Below are positions 26,695 through 35,284 of a stretch of 64,000 nucleotides of DNA, piece by piece; the first letter of the stretch is position 1; each line of letters opens with the position of its first letter. Where the stretch lies: positions 2,294,001-2,358,000 of the forward strand of contig NZ_LR746496.1 of NCBI RefSeq assembly GCF_902729405.1. Reading direction: 5' to 3'. The DNA is from Acididesulfobacillus acetoxydans (GTDB taxonomy: Bacteria; Bacillota; Desulfitobacteriia; Desulfitobacteriales; Desulfitobacteriaceae). Made by a program: the position numbers and the translations under genes. A model generated the notes under the pieces. The model worked only from the letters and a program-made list of their open reading frames with translations. It had not been told where the DNA came from and made no database searches.

Positions 26695-27500
26695 TGTTCA
26701 GCGAGATTTCCGAGTATTTCCGGACGGAAGCCCTTCCTCATATCTGGTGCCCCGGCTGCGGGATCGGGACCGTCATGCAGGCTTTGGTTCGGGCCATTAA
26801 GACACTTCAGCTTGATCAAAATAATATTGTCGTCGTTTCAGGTATCGGCTGTTCCTCCCGTATGACAGGTTACTTGGATTTTAACACTCTGCATAGTACT
26901 CACGGGCGGGCCCTGGCTTTCGCCACCGGTATTAAGGCTGCCAAACCCGAACTCGACGTCTTCGTCGTTATGGGTGATGGGGATGCGGCGGCCATCGGAG
27001 GGAACCATTTTATCCACGCGGCCCGTCGTAATATCGATTTAACCGTCATCGTTATCAATAACAGTATTTACGGGATGACCGGGGGTCAGAGTTCACCTCT
27101 CACACCTCATGACAAGAGGGCGACCACTTCACCTTACGGCAATCTGGAGAGGCCCCTGCAGCTTCTGGCTGTGGCCGAGGCGGCCGGGGCCACTTACGGC
27201 GCCAGAGCGACCGCCTATCATAACCAGCTCCTGACAAAAGTGATCATTGACGCCTATAATAATCCCGGTTTTTCTGTAGTTGAAGCGGTTTCTCAATGTC
27301 CGGTTTCCTACGGAAGAAGAAATAAATTCAAGACCCCGGCGGATATGCTCCGTTGGCAGAAGGAGCATGGGATCATGAAAGGCCGCCAAGAGATTGGGGA
27401 CGAGGAATTTTTGATCGGGGAAATCTTTAGAGCTCAGGCTGCGGAATATACCCGGGAATACGAAAAACTGCGTCAACGGCTGCAAGGGGGGGAACGCTAA
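26694..27500 (+). CDS. korB: 2-oxoglutarate:ferredoxin oxidoreductase beta subunit (TPP)
   Basis: A 268-residue TPP-binding subunit. WCPGCGIG supplies Fe-S/TPP-region cysteines, GIGCSSRMTGYLDFNTLHSTHGRA is the substrate-facing segment, and MGDGDAAAIG...NNSIYGMTGGQSSPLTP is the TPP-Mg motif (GDG to NN). These segments match KorB. Overlaps both neighbours by one base, showing a tightly coupled operon. Confidence 0.94.
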   Translation: MFSEISEYFRTEALPHIWCPGCGIGTVMQALVRAIKTLQLDQNNIVVVSGIGCSSRMTGYLDFNTLHSTHGRALAFATGIKAAKPELDVFVVMGDGDAAAIGGNHFIHAARRNIDLTVIVINNSIYGMTGGQSSPLTPHDKRATTSPYGNLERPLQLLAVAEAAGATYGARATAYHNQLLTKVIIDAYNNPGFSVVEAVSQCPVSYGRRNKFKTPADMLRWQKEHGIMKGRQEIGDEEFLIGEIFRAQAAEYTREYEKLRQRLQGGER

Positions 27501-28066
27501 TGTCTGGCGAACAAGTTTTACTCTCGGGAACGGGAGGACAGGGGCTGATCCTGGCTGCTATAATGCTTGCGGAAGCGGCTGTCTTGGCCGGGCACAATGT
27601 CGTCCAGTCTCAGAGCTACGGGCCGGAAGCCCGGGGCGGGGCCAGCAAAGCCGAAGTGATTATCAGTGACGAGAAGATTTACTATCCCAAAGTGCAGACC
27701 CCCGGTCTGGTTCTGGCTATGAGCCAGGAAGCTTACAGGAAATACGGCTTAAATCTGGATGAGGCAGCGATCCTTGTCGTAGACAGCACTTATGTACTGG
27801 AAGTGAAGCCAAGGCAGAAGAACTTCTACGCTTTGCCGATTACGCGCCTGACCCGGAGTGAACTGGGCGGTGAACAAAGCGCCAATGTCATGGCTTTGGG
27901 TGTGGTAGCGGCCTTGGGAAATTTGCTGACCCGGGAACAAGTGACTCAAGCGGTCTTAAACCGGGCCCCTAAGGGAACGGCCAAGCGTAATCTTAAGGCC
28001 TTGGAAATCGGCTGGCAGCTGGGTAGGGAAGCCGAACTTCCGGCGGGTAATAGGAATGCCGGCTGA
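27500..28066 (+). CDS. korC: 2-oxoglutarate:ferredoxin oxidoreductase gamma subunit
   Basis: A 188-residue CoA-binding gamma subunit with SGTGGQGLILAAIMLAEAA and QSQSYGPEARGGASKAEVIIS, both conserved in this family. Completes the four-subunit complex that makes succinyl-CoA from 2-oxoglutarate or, in reverse, carboxylates succinyl-CoA. Overlaps the next gene by 11 nt. Confidence 0.93.
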   Translation: MSGEQVLLSGTGGQGLILAAIMLAEAAVLAGHNVVQSQSYGPEARGGASKAEVIISDEKIYYPKVQTPGLVLAMSQEAYRKYGLNLDEAAILVVDSTYVLEVKPRQKNFYALPITRLTRSELGGEQSANVMALGVVAALGNLLTREQVTQAVLNRAPKGTAKRNLKALEIGWQLGREAELPAGNRNAG

Positions 28067-29633
28067 CAGGGGAGAGCAGGTGAGTCCGCGCCAGGGTGAA
28101 CCCGTACGCTCAACACCGGAGCAATCAGACGTGGCGCAGGCATCATTCAGCCTACCCCCGGGAGGGACCGCGGGCACATCACCGGACCCGGCAGACGTGG
28201 CTCAGGTGTTGGGTTCGGTCTTGCTGGAAGAGTGGGGAGGTCCGCGCAGCCCCCTGGCGCTTTCCTATATCCAGGATGTCATTATTCCGGATCTTGTGCA
28301 CTGTTTGGTTCGAAATGCCGACCTCTGGCAGAATCCGACCTTTGCAGAAATTGTCGCTTGGAAATTTAAATCCCAATATGCGTTCCCTCAAGCGGTGGCT
28401 GGCAGTCTAACCTCGGATCTCCTGACAGCCGTGCTCAGGATGGGCCGTCCGGCCCAAAACAACAACCGATGGGAACCTTGGCGCCGGATTTTGCGCGCCA
28501 ACGTGGCAGGAAAATCTCTCTTAGATGTCGAAAAAGAAGAGGGTTATCCTTTGGCTTATTCAAATCTGCTCCTCCTGCGCCTGAGCAAGCTGCGCAAATA
28601 TCTGGGCCAAAGCGGAGCCGGTTACCGGGATTGTTTGGAACACCCGGAACTCCGGGAATGCGGGCCCGAGCAGCTTCGCTTTCTTTATAAGTTTCAGGAA
28701 GCGATGACGACTGAACCGCTGTACAGAGAGAAGTTGATTCTGGAACAGGTGAGCGTGGACTTGGGAGGATCCCTTCCGGTTTCCGCTTTGGCGGATCTTC
28801 TAAAGACAGTGCAGGCCGGGGAAGAGAGAGCGGACGAGGCCGCTCTAATATCTGTTCTAATATCTGTTCCGGAGGAAAGAATAGGTGTAGTTTACGAGAC
28901 GGAGTACGGCGCGGGAAACGCCCCCGGCCGAGACCGTCTCTCCGCTGTCATCGCGGGACTGATAAAATTAGAGCTTCTTGAGCGCTGCCCGTCCGGTGGG
29001 CTCAGACTCACGGACACTGGTGCCGCGGTTATCGCGCCCTTTTTAATTCCCGAACTGCTGGAGCAGCTTCACGCCGTCCGCGGGAACAGGGAGGAGGCAC
29101 GAAGGATGCTTCTGCGGTTAAATCCCGGCGTCCTCCTCCCGCTCCTGCGGGAGGTGAGGCGGGGATTTCCCGAAGATATCGTTTGGGGGGTTTTTGAGGC
29201 CGTATACCAAGAGTCCGACCGGCGGATTGACTTATTCGTTATCGAGTCCGCGGCGGAATATGAGCGGGCCGCGGCTTTACTGCTCAAGGCACTGCAAGCG
29301 GAGGACAGTTTGGTCCGGGCTCAAGCCTGTCGGGGTTTGGGGCGCTGGACGGTTTTACGAAAGCGGGGGCAAAAGACGCGGACGCCGGAAGCGGAGGAGA
29401 AGTGGTCGAGCGGCAAGGGAGGCGGGATGCCGAAGAAGCCGGAAATCGTTCTGGCCTTGGTGCGGACCTTGGCCGACCCGGTGGCTCAGGTACGGGAAGA
29501 GGCGGCTCAGGCCTTGGGGAATATCGGATCGCCCGAAGGACTGCAGGCTCTGGCTAAGGTTGCGGAGGATTTCTATGAAAGTCCGAACGTCAGGGGACGG
29601 GCGCGGGAGGCCTTGCGCCGGATTGTAAACTGA
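28056..29633 (+). CDS. HEAT-repeat protein in the kor-suc operon
   Basis: A 525-residue soluble protein. Residues 1-50 are disordered. The middle is helical with no recognised family. A winged-helix-like stretch may lie near 285-330. The C-terminal part (about 395-525) has HEAT-like helical pairs, LVRAQACRGLGRW and VAQVREEAAQALGNIGSPEGLQALAKV, interrupted by a charged insert (KRGQKTRTPEAEEKWSSGKG). HEAT modules bind proteins, so a scaffold or maturation role for KorABCD/SucCD is plausible from its place between them and its overlap with korC. No enzyme motif was found. Confidence 0.7.
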   Translation: MPADRGEQVSPRQGEPVRSTPEQSDVAQASFSLPPGGTAGTSPDPADVAQVLGSVLLEEWGGPRSPLALSYIQDVIIPDLVHCLVRNADLWQNPTFAEIVAWKFKSQYAFPQAVAGSLTSDLLTAVLRMGRPAQNNNRWEPWRRILRANVAGKSLLDVEKEEGYPLAYSNLLLLRLSKLRKYLGQSGAGYRDCLEHPELRECGPEQLRFLYKFQEAMTTEPLYREKLILEQVSVDLGGSLPVSALADLLKTVQAGEERADEAALISVLISVPEERIGVVYETEYGAGNAPGRDRLSAVIAGLIKLELLERCPSGGLRLTDTGAAVIAPFLIPELLEQLHAVRGNREEARRMLLRLNPGVLLPLLREVRRGFPEDIVWGVFEAVYQESDRRIDLFVIESAAEYERAAALLLKALQAEDSLVRAQACRGLGRWTVLRKRGQKTRTPEAEEKWSSGKGGGMPKKPEIVLALVRTLADPVAQVREEAAQALGNIGSPEGLQALAKVAEDFYESPNVRGRAREALRRIVN

Positions 29634-29699
29634 AAGACGGACTCCGAGTCCCCGTGCGAAACCTCCTAACCCGATAGTCAACGAAGGGAGATGAAGCTC

Positions 29700-30815
29700 G
29701 TGAAAATGTTTGAGTACATGGGGAAAGAACTTTTTGGACAGTATGGACTTCCCATACCCAGGGGAAAAATGGTGACAACTCCGGAGGCTGCGGCCGCGGC
29801 GGCTCGTGAAATCGGCGGTTCGGTCGTGGTCAAGTCCCAGGTTCTCTCCGGGAAGCGAGGAAAGTCGGGGGGAATCAAGTTTGCAGATAATCCGGAAGAA
29901 GCGAAAGCAACGGCCGGGGAGCTTCTCGGCCTCACCATCCAGGGCCTCCGGGTTGAAGCACTCCTGGTGGAAGAAAAACTGAAAATTGACAAAGAACTGT
30001 ATATCTCCCTGGCTATTGACGGAGCGGCCAAGCAACCGGTCCTGATCGCTTCGGCTCAGGGCGGGATGGAAATAGAGGAAGTTTCCGAAGAGCACCTTGT
30101 CAAAACGCATATTGATCCCGAATTGGGCATGCAGGATTTTATAGCCCGCGAGGTGGTCAGAAGGATGGGCGTTCCGCGTACGAGTCCGCACCATCAGGAG
30201 TTGGTCAAGCTCATCAAAACCTTATACAAAATCTTCACGGAAAAAGACGCCGAGCTGGTCGAAATCAATCCGCTCGTTTTCAGCGGGGACAGGGTGATCG
30301 CCGCTGACGCCAAAGTGACCGTCGACGAGGAGGCGCTCTATCGCCAGCCGGGTCTGCTCCAAGTGACGGAGAGAACGTCTGCGGAAGAGGCGGCTCACGC
30401 TTTGGGTCTCTCCTTTGTCGAATTGGACGGTGACATAGGAGTTATGGCCAACGGGGCGGGTATTACGATGGCCACCTTGGATACGCTGGCTTTTTACGGG
30501 GGAAAAGCGGCCAATTTCTTGGATGCCGGAGGCGGCACGGGGGAGGAAGGGACGGCCAAAGCTTTGGAGCTCATCCTCTCGCGCAACCCCAAGTCCATTT
30601 TCATTAACATCTTTGGGGGCATTACCCGCTGTGATGATGTGGCCAGGGCTTTCGCCTCGGTTAAGAAGAAGCGTGGGATTCCGGTTCCGGTAGTGGTGCG
30701 CCTGGTGGGAACAAATCAGGAACAAGGCCGGGCTATTCTGCGGGAAGTTGGCATCGAGGCCTATGATTTCATGCAGGATGCGGCCCAAAAGGCCGTTGAG
30801 CTGGCCCGGTCGTGA
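29700..30815 (+). CDS. sucC: Succinyl-CoA synthetase (ADP-forming) beta subunit
   Basis: A 371-residue ATP-grasp subunit. It opens MKMFEYMGKELFGQYGLPIPRG, has the nucleotide-binding VVVKSQVLSGKRGKSGGIKFA, the metal/nucleotide loop ELVEINPLV and the C-terminal CoA-ligase part GGTGEEGTAKALELIL and NIFGGITRCDDVA. GTG at 29700 is preferred since GGGAG sits 9 nt upstream; the ATG at 29691 is too close to it. With SucD it converts succinyl-CoA to succinate with ATP formation, using the product of KorABCD. Confidence 0.93.
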   Translation: MKMFEYMGKELFGQYGLPIPRGKMVTTPEAAAAAAREIGGSVVVKSQVLSGKRGKSGGIKFADNPEEAKATAGELLGLTIQGLRVEALLVEEKLKIDKELYISLAIDGAAKQPVLIASAQGGMEIEEVSEEHLVKTHIDPELGMQDFIAREVVRRMGVPRTSPHHQELVKLIKTLYKIFTEKDAELVEINPLVFSGDRVIAADAKVTVDEEALYRQPGLLQVTERTSAEEAAHALGLSFVELDGDIGVMANGAGITMATLDTLAFYGGKAANFLDAGGGTGEEGTAKALELILSRNPKSIFINIFGGITRCDDVARAFASVKKKRGIPVPVVVRLVGTNQEQGRAILREVGIEAYDFMQDAAQKAVELARS

Positions 30816-30959
30816 GGCGGGTCCGGACCAGTGGCGGCGTTGGCCATCAGGGTAGTGCCCTAACAGGCGGCTGTGCGAACGGAACAGCCGCTGACGGCGG
30901 TAAAGGCAGGATCAGGGAGCCGGCCGAAGGGTTGTGGCATAGGAAAGGGGGAACTTTCA

Positions 30960-31889
30960 TTGGCGATTATTGTTGACGAACACACCAACGTTGTCGTCCA
31001 GGGCATCAGCGGCAAACAGGGGCTTTTTCACACGCGGCAAATGCTGGAATATGGCACTCGGATTGTGGCGGGTACCTCTGCCAGCAAAGCCGGCAGCATT
31101 CTGGAGGGAGTACCGGTATATGAGAGCGTCGGGGCGGCCTGTGAACGGCATCGCATTGATGCTTCCGTTATTTTTATACCGGCCGCCGGGGCTAAAGACG
31201 CGGCCCTGGAGGCGCTGGAAGCCGGGGTCAAGGTGGTTGCCGTGATTACGGAACATGTTCCGGTGCATGATGAGATGGCGATTGTCGCCTATGCCGAACG
31301 CCGGGGTGCCACGCTTATCGGACCCAATACCTTTGGTATTGTGTCTTCCGGCAAAAGCAAACTGGGCATTCCGCCTAACCGGTTTTTTGTCCCGGGACCG
31401 GTGGGTGTCGTAGCGCGGTCCGGTACTTTATCTTATGAAATCGTGGGCAACTTAACGGCCGCGGGTATCGGTCAATCCACCGTGGTCGGGATGGGCGGAG
31501 ACCGGGTGGTCGGTTTAACTTTTGTGGACGTTTTGCGGAAGTTCGAAGAGGACCCGCTGACCGAGGCTGTCGTTCTGATTGGCGAAATCGGAGGCAACGC
31601 GGAAGAAGAAGCGGCGGAGTATATCAAGGGGATGAAGAAACCGGTGGTGGCTTACCTGGCCGGAAAAAGCGCGCCTCCCGGGAAACGGATGGGACACGCG
31701 GGCGCCATTATTGAACGGGGGAAGGGGACTTACGAGGGGAAAGTGCAAGCCCTGACAGCCGCGGGAGTGAAAGTGGCGAGTGTTCCCTGGGAAGTCACAG
31801 AGTTGTTGCGACAGAAAGGAAGAGCTTCGAGTGGCGGCAGAGAAGGGAGATTTTCGAGCGGCCTCTCAGCACAACGGGAAAGAGCCTGA
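30960..31889 (+). CDS. sucD: Succinyl-CoA synthetase alpha subunit
   Basis: A 309-residue subunit with an N-terminal CoA-binding Rossmann domain ([23 protein letters not shown]) and a ligase domain with the phosphohistidine loop [21 protein letters not shown]. Starts at TTG 30960 behind AAAGGGGG; the upstream open frame is not family-like. The C-terminus runs about 15 residues past the usual end, with [15 protein letters not shown], into the kinase gene, overlapping it by 59 nt. Confidence 0.93.
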   Translation: MAIIVDEHTNVVVQGISGKQGLFHTRQMLEYGTRIVAGTSASKAGSILEGVPVYESVGAACERHRIDASVIFIPAAGAKDAALEALEAGVKVVAVITEHVPVHDEMAIVAYAERRGATLIGPNTFGIVSSGKSKLGIPPNRFFVPGPVGVVARSGTLSYEIVGNLTAAGIGQSTVVGMGGDRVVGLTFVDVLRKFEEDPLTEAVVLIGEIGGNAEEEAAEYIKGMKKPVVAYLAGKSAPPGKRMGHAGAIIERGKGTYEGKVQALTAAGVKVASVPWEVTELLRQKGRASSGGREGRFSSGLSAQRERA

Positions 31890-32607
31890 AGTCTCGCCGG
31901 AGCAAAAGGCGAAGTGGGAGGAACAACAGCTTTTATTGTTACAGACGGAATACCGGATGCTGAGAGCCCAAGTCAATCCCCATTTCTTTTTCAATACCTT
32001 GAGTACGATTCAGGCTTTGATTCCCTCGGATCCGGACAAGGCGGTCACCCTGATCAAGAATTTGGCCAGCTTTTTTCGCAAGACCCTTAATCCGGATCAA
32101 GAGATTGTTACGCTCAAGGAAGAGTTGGAAACCGTCAGGAATTATATCCAAATTGAAAAAGTACGTTTCGGCGATCGGATCAATCTCGTGGAGGCACTTC
32201 CGGCGGAGTTGTTGGCCTGCAAGATGCCCGTCTTTTCTCTGCAAATCCTAGTGGAGAATGCCATACACCACGGTCTTAGTCTAAAAAAAGGCAACGGTAG
32301 GATCCGGGTATCCGGCTGGATAGAGGGAGACAGCTGGTACCTTAATGTCGAGGACGACGGGGTCGGCATGTCTGAGACAAGGCTGGAAGAGGTAAGACAA
32401 GGCGAGGCGGTTCGCTCTGCCCGGGGAACCGGAATCGGACTCTTTAACGTCCGACGACGCGTCCAGACACTCTACGGGGATGAGTACGGGCTGAAAATAC
32501 AAAGTGAGTGGCACAAAGGAACCTCTGTCACCGTGAGATTTCCGCTAATTCCTCGAAAATGCCGAGAAGAAAGGGGTGGAGAGAGAGGCGGCCATGAAGA
32601 GACTTAG
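31831..32607 (+). CDS. Cytoplasmic LytS-type histidine kinase
   Basis: A 258-residue kinase without membrane or sensor domain. Start GTG 31831 lies inside the sucD end and has AAAGGA upstream. After a short coiled coil, the His_kinase domain has the phospho-acceptor in VNPHFFFNTL, then HATPase with VENAIHHG, DDGVGM and GTGIGLFNV. Without a sensor it must respond to an intracellular cue or partner protein; the operon suggests the state of the 2-oxoglutarate/succinyl-CoA pathway. Overlaps the regulator gene by 14 nt. Confidence 0.88.
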   Translation: MAAEKGDFRAASQHNGKEPEVSPEQKAKWEEQQLLLLQTEYRMLRAQVNPHFFFNTLSTIQALIPSDPDKAVTLIKNLASFFRKTLNPDQEIVTLKEELETVRNYIQIEKVRFGDRINLVEALPAELLACKMPVFSLQILVENAIHHGLSLKKGNGRIRVSGWIEGDSWYLNVEDDGVGMSETRLEEVRQGEAVRSARGTGIGLFNVRRRVQTLYGDEYGLKIQSEWHKGTSVTVRFPLIPRKCREERGGERGGHEET

Positions 32608-33358
32608 AGCGCTGATCGCCGATGACGAGGAAATCATGGGTGAGGCCTTGGCGCAGCTGCTGCGGCAAATGCCTGACATCGAGGTGAGTGGGGTCTGTCA
32701 TGACGGGGATGAGGCCCTGGACTTGATTGGGAAAACGAAACCGGATATTGCCTTTCTCGACATTCGTATGCCCGGACTTACCGGGATTGAGGTTGCTGAA
32801 ATTCTGAAACGGAAAGAGGACTCACCAGCGGTTGTTTTTGTCACAGCTTATGACGAGTTTGCCCTCAAAGGCTATGAAGTCGACGCCTTGGATTACATTC
32901 TAAAGCCGTTTGAGCGGGCCGACATTGAGCGCGTACTGCGTAAAATCAGGAAACACCGATTGCGCCGTCTCCCGGATGTTCCGGAAACGGGATTTGAAGC
33001 AGCGCCGCCGTTGAACGCACATCCTGAGAAGTTTTGTGCCTATGACGGGGAGACCATGATCATTCTTGACAGCCAGACTATCCGGCTCTTCTACGCTGAG
33101 GGCGGAGAGGTGTTTCTGCTTACGGAGTCCGGGGAAAGGTTTATGTTGAAACAGACCCTGCAGGAGATTGAGCAGAAACTAGACGACCGGCGGTTCTTCC
33201 GCTGCCATCGCAACTACATCGTCAATATGGATTTTGTCAAAAAAATTACCCCGGGGTTTAACCGGGGCTATCTCCTCACCCTGCAGGGGGAAAAATCTGT
33301 CGAGGTGCCTGTAAGCCGCGCCCACACTAAAGCCTTGGAACAGTATATCTACTTTTGA
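32594..33358 (+). CDS. LytTR response regulator
   Basis: A 254-residue regulator: receiver with ADDEE, phospho-acceptor D in IAFLDIRMPGL and KP in DYILKPFE, then LytTR domain with HRNYIVNMDFVKKI. ATG at 32594 has GGAGAGAGG upstream; GTG at 32576 is a longer alternative. Partner of the overlapping kinase. A copy of about 80 bp of its 3' coding part lies at 40125, next to a second copy of the peptidase gene that flanks it here, so this locus was duplicated. Confidence 0.9.
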   Translation: MKRLRALIADDEEIMGEALAQLLRQMPDIEVSGVCHDGDEALDLIGKTKPDIAFLDIRMPGLTGIEVAEILKRKEDSPAVVFVTAYDEFALKGYEVDALDYILKPFERADIERVLRKIRKHRLRRLPDVPETGFEAAPPLNAHPEKFCAYDGETMIILDSQTIRLFYAEGGEVFLLTESGERFMLKQTLQEIEQKLDDRRFFRCHRNYIVNMDFVKKITPGFNRGYLLTLQGEKSVEVPVSRAHTKALEQYIYF

Positions 33359-33650
33359 TTTTTTGAATCCGGGAAGCCGACATAGGCATCCATACAATAG
33401 CGGGAGTAATATTCGTAAGGCATCCAAAAATACCCTTTAAATTCCGGCGGGAGTTTGATGCCCCAATCGGCTCCCCACTGATTCAGAACAAGAACCAGTT
33501 GTTTGGCGGGATCGTAACCGATCGCGTTGACTGCGTGTCCGCCGAGTTCCCGTGAATCGGGAGCGGGCATCGGCAATAAGCCCGTCTGTGCGACTACGGC
33601 CGACTCAAGTTCACTAAAGACGGTGAATCCGAACAAGACGGGATGCCCGT
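33349..33650 (-). pseudogene. Papain-family (C1A) peptidase, C-terminal fragment
   Basis: About 100 codons on the minus strand match the C-terminal third of the intact peptidase at 40208-41026: NGHPVLFGFTVFSELES, GGHAVNAIGYDP with the catalytic His and NQWGADWGIKLP with the catalytic Asn. The part with the catalytic Cys is missing because a tnpB remnant interrupts the gene at 33651. Its end overlaps the convergent regulator gene by 10 nt. Confidence 0.85.
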
Positions 33651-33920
33651 TATACAAGCCAAGCATGCCCCCGTTGCGAGCATACGAGCAAGAACAACCG
33701 GCCGGGAAAGGGACTGCTCTTCACCCGCGAAGCTTGCGGTTATACGCAGCATGCTGACTTGGTAGGCGGACGTAATGTAAGGCTTAGAACGTTGGTCGCC
33801 CGGCAGGACCGGACGATTACGGGGCGCGTTTCAACCGTCCCTGATGTGGATTCCAATGATATTGGGCCGGACCCGGTGGAGGAAAGCCGCAATCTTCTGA
33901 CTTTAGTCAGGGGTAGTTGA
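33651..33920 (+). pseudogene. tnpB C-terminal remnant (IS200/IS605 type)
   Basis: Reading from 33651 to the TGA at 33918 gives the zinc-ribbon end of a TnpB: YTSQACPRCEHTSKNNRPGK, then LLFTREACGYTQHADLVGGR. The first CPxC pair is intact; in the second pair the first Cys is Arg (TREAC for TCEAC). The last RuvC Asp (HADLVGGRN) remains. No start, RuvC-I or RuvC-II part is present. It is inserted in the peptidase pseudogene, which resumes right after the stop. Confidence 0.8.
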
Positions 33921-33965
33921 ATGACGGTATGCTCCAGTTTGCGTTCTTCGTAATTTTGATGCTTT
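33921..33965 (-). pseudogene. Papain-family peptidase, internal fragment
   Basis: On the minus strand HQNYEERKLEHTVIQ matches QYYEERKMENTVKQ of the intact peptidase at 40208-41026. About 70 codons between this scrap and the C-terminal fragment are replaced by the tnpB remnant. Confidence 0.65.
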
Positions 33966-34039
33966 GGCGTCCCACGACATAACCGATAAGGCCTTGCTGT
34001 TCGGTGATCCCTGCACGACGGCCGGCAGTAGCAGAAACA

Positions 34040-34067
34040 AAGAAGGAACCGGAAGCGGTTCCTTCTT
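34040..34067. terminator. 12-bp hairpin inside the pseudogene region
   Basis: AAGAAGGAACCG-GAAG-CGGTTCCTTCTT, perfect 12-bp stem. On either strand only short T runs follow. It may be a terminator left over from the genes that decayed here. Confidence 0.6.
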
Positions 34068-34340
34068 AATTACCACAGATTCATCCTTTTCCACGCCATA
34101 CCCTTTCCCTGATCCGGGTTTGCAAACGTTTTCTCCCCCTTCAAGCCCTAGAATGACTGGAATCCCTTCATGCATATGTCTTTTCAGGTCTTGGATGATC
34201 GGGCGGCCACCGAGGTATCAATTCTCTCCAATAAGCCTTTTTGATGCTTGGCGAAATCTTTGATCCATGGTACTTTCGAGGGTAGTGCCGGTTGATGAAA
34301 CTGCGATTTTCATAGAATTATCTTTCTTTCTCTATTTTGG

Positions 34341-34391
34341 TTATTAGCGTATGCCATAAGCAATCCTAGCCTTATATTGAACAAATGTCAA
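34341..34391 (-). promoter_or_regulatory. Promoter P3 with GCATAYGC palindrome (leftward)
   Basis: On the minus strand TTGACA (34386-34391), 17 nt, TAGGAT (34363-34368), then the palindrome TTATGGCATACGCTAATAA at 34341-34359. The same layout occurs at 34503 and 35184. It drives the NifX-like remnant. Confidence 0.8.
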
Positions 34392-34502
34392 TAATATTAT
34401 TCGGAAAAATATGTACTTCAGCTCCTAGCCGGAGATTGTCCTTTCGAATCGAGGCCATTCTGTCATTCTTAAATCGCGGTAAATTATTTCCGAAGATAGT
34501 TA

Positions 34503-34554
34503 TTGACATAAGTCTGAAACAAGGCTAGAATCAGTTATAGGCATATGCTAATAA
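34503..34554 (+). promoter_or_regulatory. Promoter P1 with GCATATGC palindrome
   Basis: TTGACA (34503-34508), 17 nt, TAGAAT (34526-34531), then TTATAGGCATATGCTAATAA (34535-34554), a palindrome of the form TTATnnGCATATGCnnATAA just downstream of the -10 box, the position expected for a repressor site. Confidence 0.85.
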
Positions 34555-34714
34555 CAAAAGAAGGAAAGATTCGAAGTGAGGAGACGACTGTGGGGGTTCA
34601 GTGGGTGTGGGTGTCAGTGGGTTGGGCGTAAGGCGATGCGTCGTATTCGCTCAAGTAAACGGGTAACAGCGGAGACACTTGCAACGATTAGCTGGCAGAG
34701 AGGCGGTATCAAAA

Positions 34715-35086
34715 GTGAATTGTGAAAGATGTGGAGCTTCTCTGAACGAAGGAGAAGTTTACAATTACCGTGGAAAAGCGCTTTGTGAGGATTGCTATGT
34801 CGGAGCTTTGCAGCCTCCTAAATCCTGTGATGTGGCGGCTGTACATTTGGCCCAAAAGCATCGGGAGCATTTGGGCGAGACAGGTACGCAGGGACTTACG
34901 GAGCTTCAAAAAGATATCTACGACTATATAAAAGGAGTGGGCAAGTCGACAAGACAGGAGCTCATGAGGCATTTTAACGTGCCGGATTGGGAACTGGAAA
35001 AACAACTTGCAATTTTGCGACACTGCGAATTGCTGAAAGGAAGAAAAGAGGGAGACAAGGTTTTCATAGTTCTGTTTAATACTTAA
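34715..35086 (+). CDS. Zinc-ribbon plus winged-helix protein
   Basis: A 123-residue protein. Residues 1-30 form a LIM/treble-clef-like metal site (NCERCGASLNEGEVYNYRGKALCEDCYVG), and about 60-120 a winged helix (LTELQKDIYDYIKGVGKSTRQELMRHFNVPDWELEKQLAILRHCELL). Start GTG 34715 has only a weak AGAGGCGG site. It is the first gene behind P1 and could be a metal- or redox-sensing regulator of the following Fe-S cluster and of the GCATATGC promoters; that link is inferred from its DNA-binding fold and place. Confidence 0.75.
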   Translation: MNCERCGASLNEGEVYNYRGKALCEDCYVGALQPPKSCDVAAVHLAQKHREHLGETGTQGLTELQKDIYDYIKGVGKSTRQELMRHFNVPDWELEKQLAILRHCELLKGRKEGDKVFIVLFNT

Positions 35087-35183
35087 AGCGGAAGCGAGAG
35101 AGTCATTCAGAGGGTCGGGCTGCGTGTGGCAGGGTTACACCTAGGAGGTCTGGATAAAAAAGCTGATCAGGAGTCAAAGGTTA

Positions 35184-35235
35184 TTGACATATGGTCGAAA
35201 TGAGCTTAGAATGAGTTATGGGCATATGCCAAGAA
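35184..35235 (+). promoter_or_regulatory. Promoter P2 with GGCATATGCC palindrome
   Basis: TTGACA (35184-35189), 17 nt, TAGAAT (35207-35212), then TTATGGGCATATGCCAAGAA (35216-35235), with a perfect GGCATATGCC core. Same arrangement and spacing as P1. Confidence 0.87.
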
Positions 35236-35284
35236 CAAGTTCCGCGAAGTAGTAGTCATTTTGACGAGAGAAGGGTTATGTGTT

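Larger units (their letters stand above)
33903..34313 (-). pseudogene. NifX/DIMC-like gene remnant
   Basis: ATG at 34313 (minus) opens MKIAVSSTGTTLESTMDQRF, the typical start of dinitrogenase iron-molybdenum cofactor (NifX/NifB C-terminal-type) proteins, then diverges and stops at 34218. The same frame continues past that stop to 33903 without family resemblance. It lies behind promoter P3. Since the neighbouring cluster (Mrp, DUF5320, CDF-NifX) usually includes such a protein, this is probably the decayed member. Confidence 0.6.
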
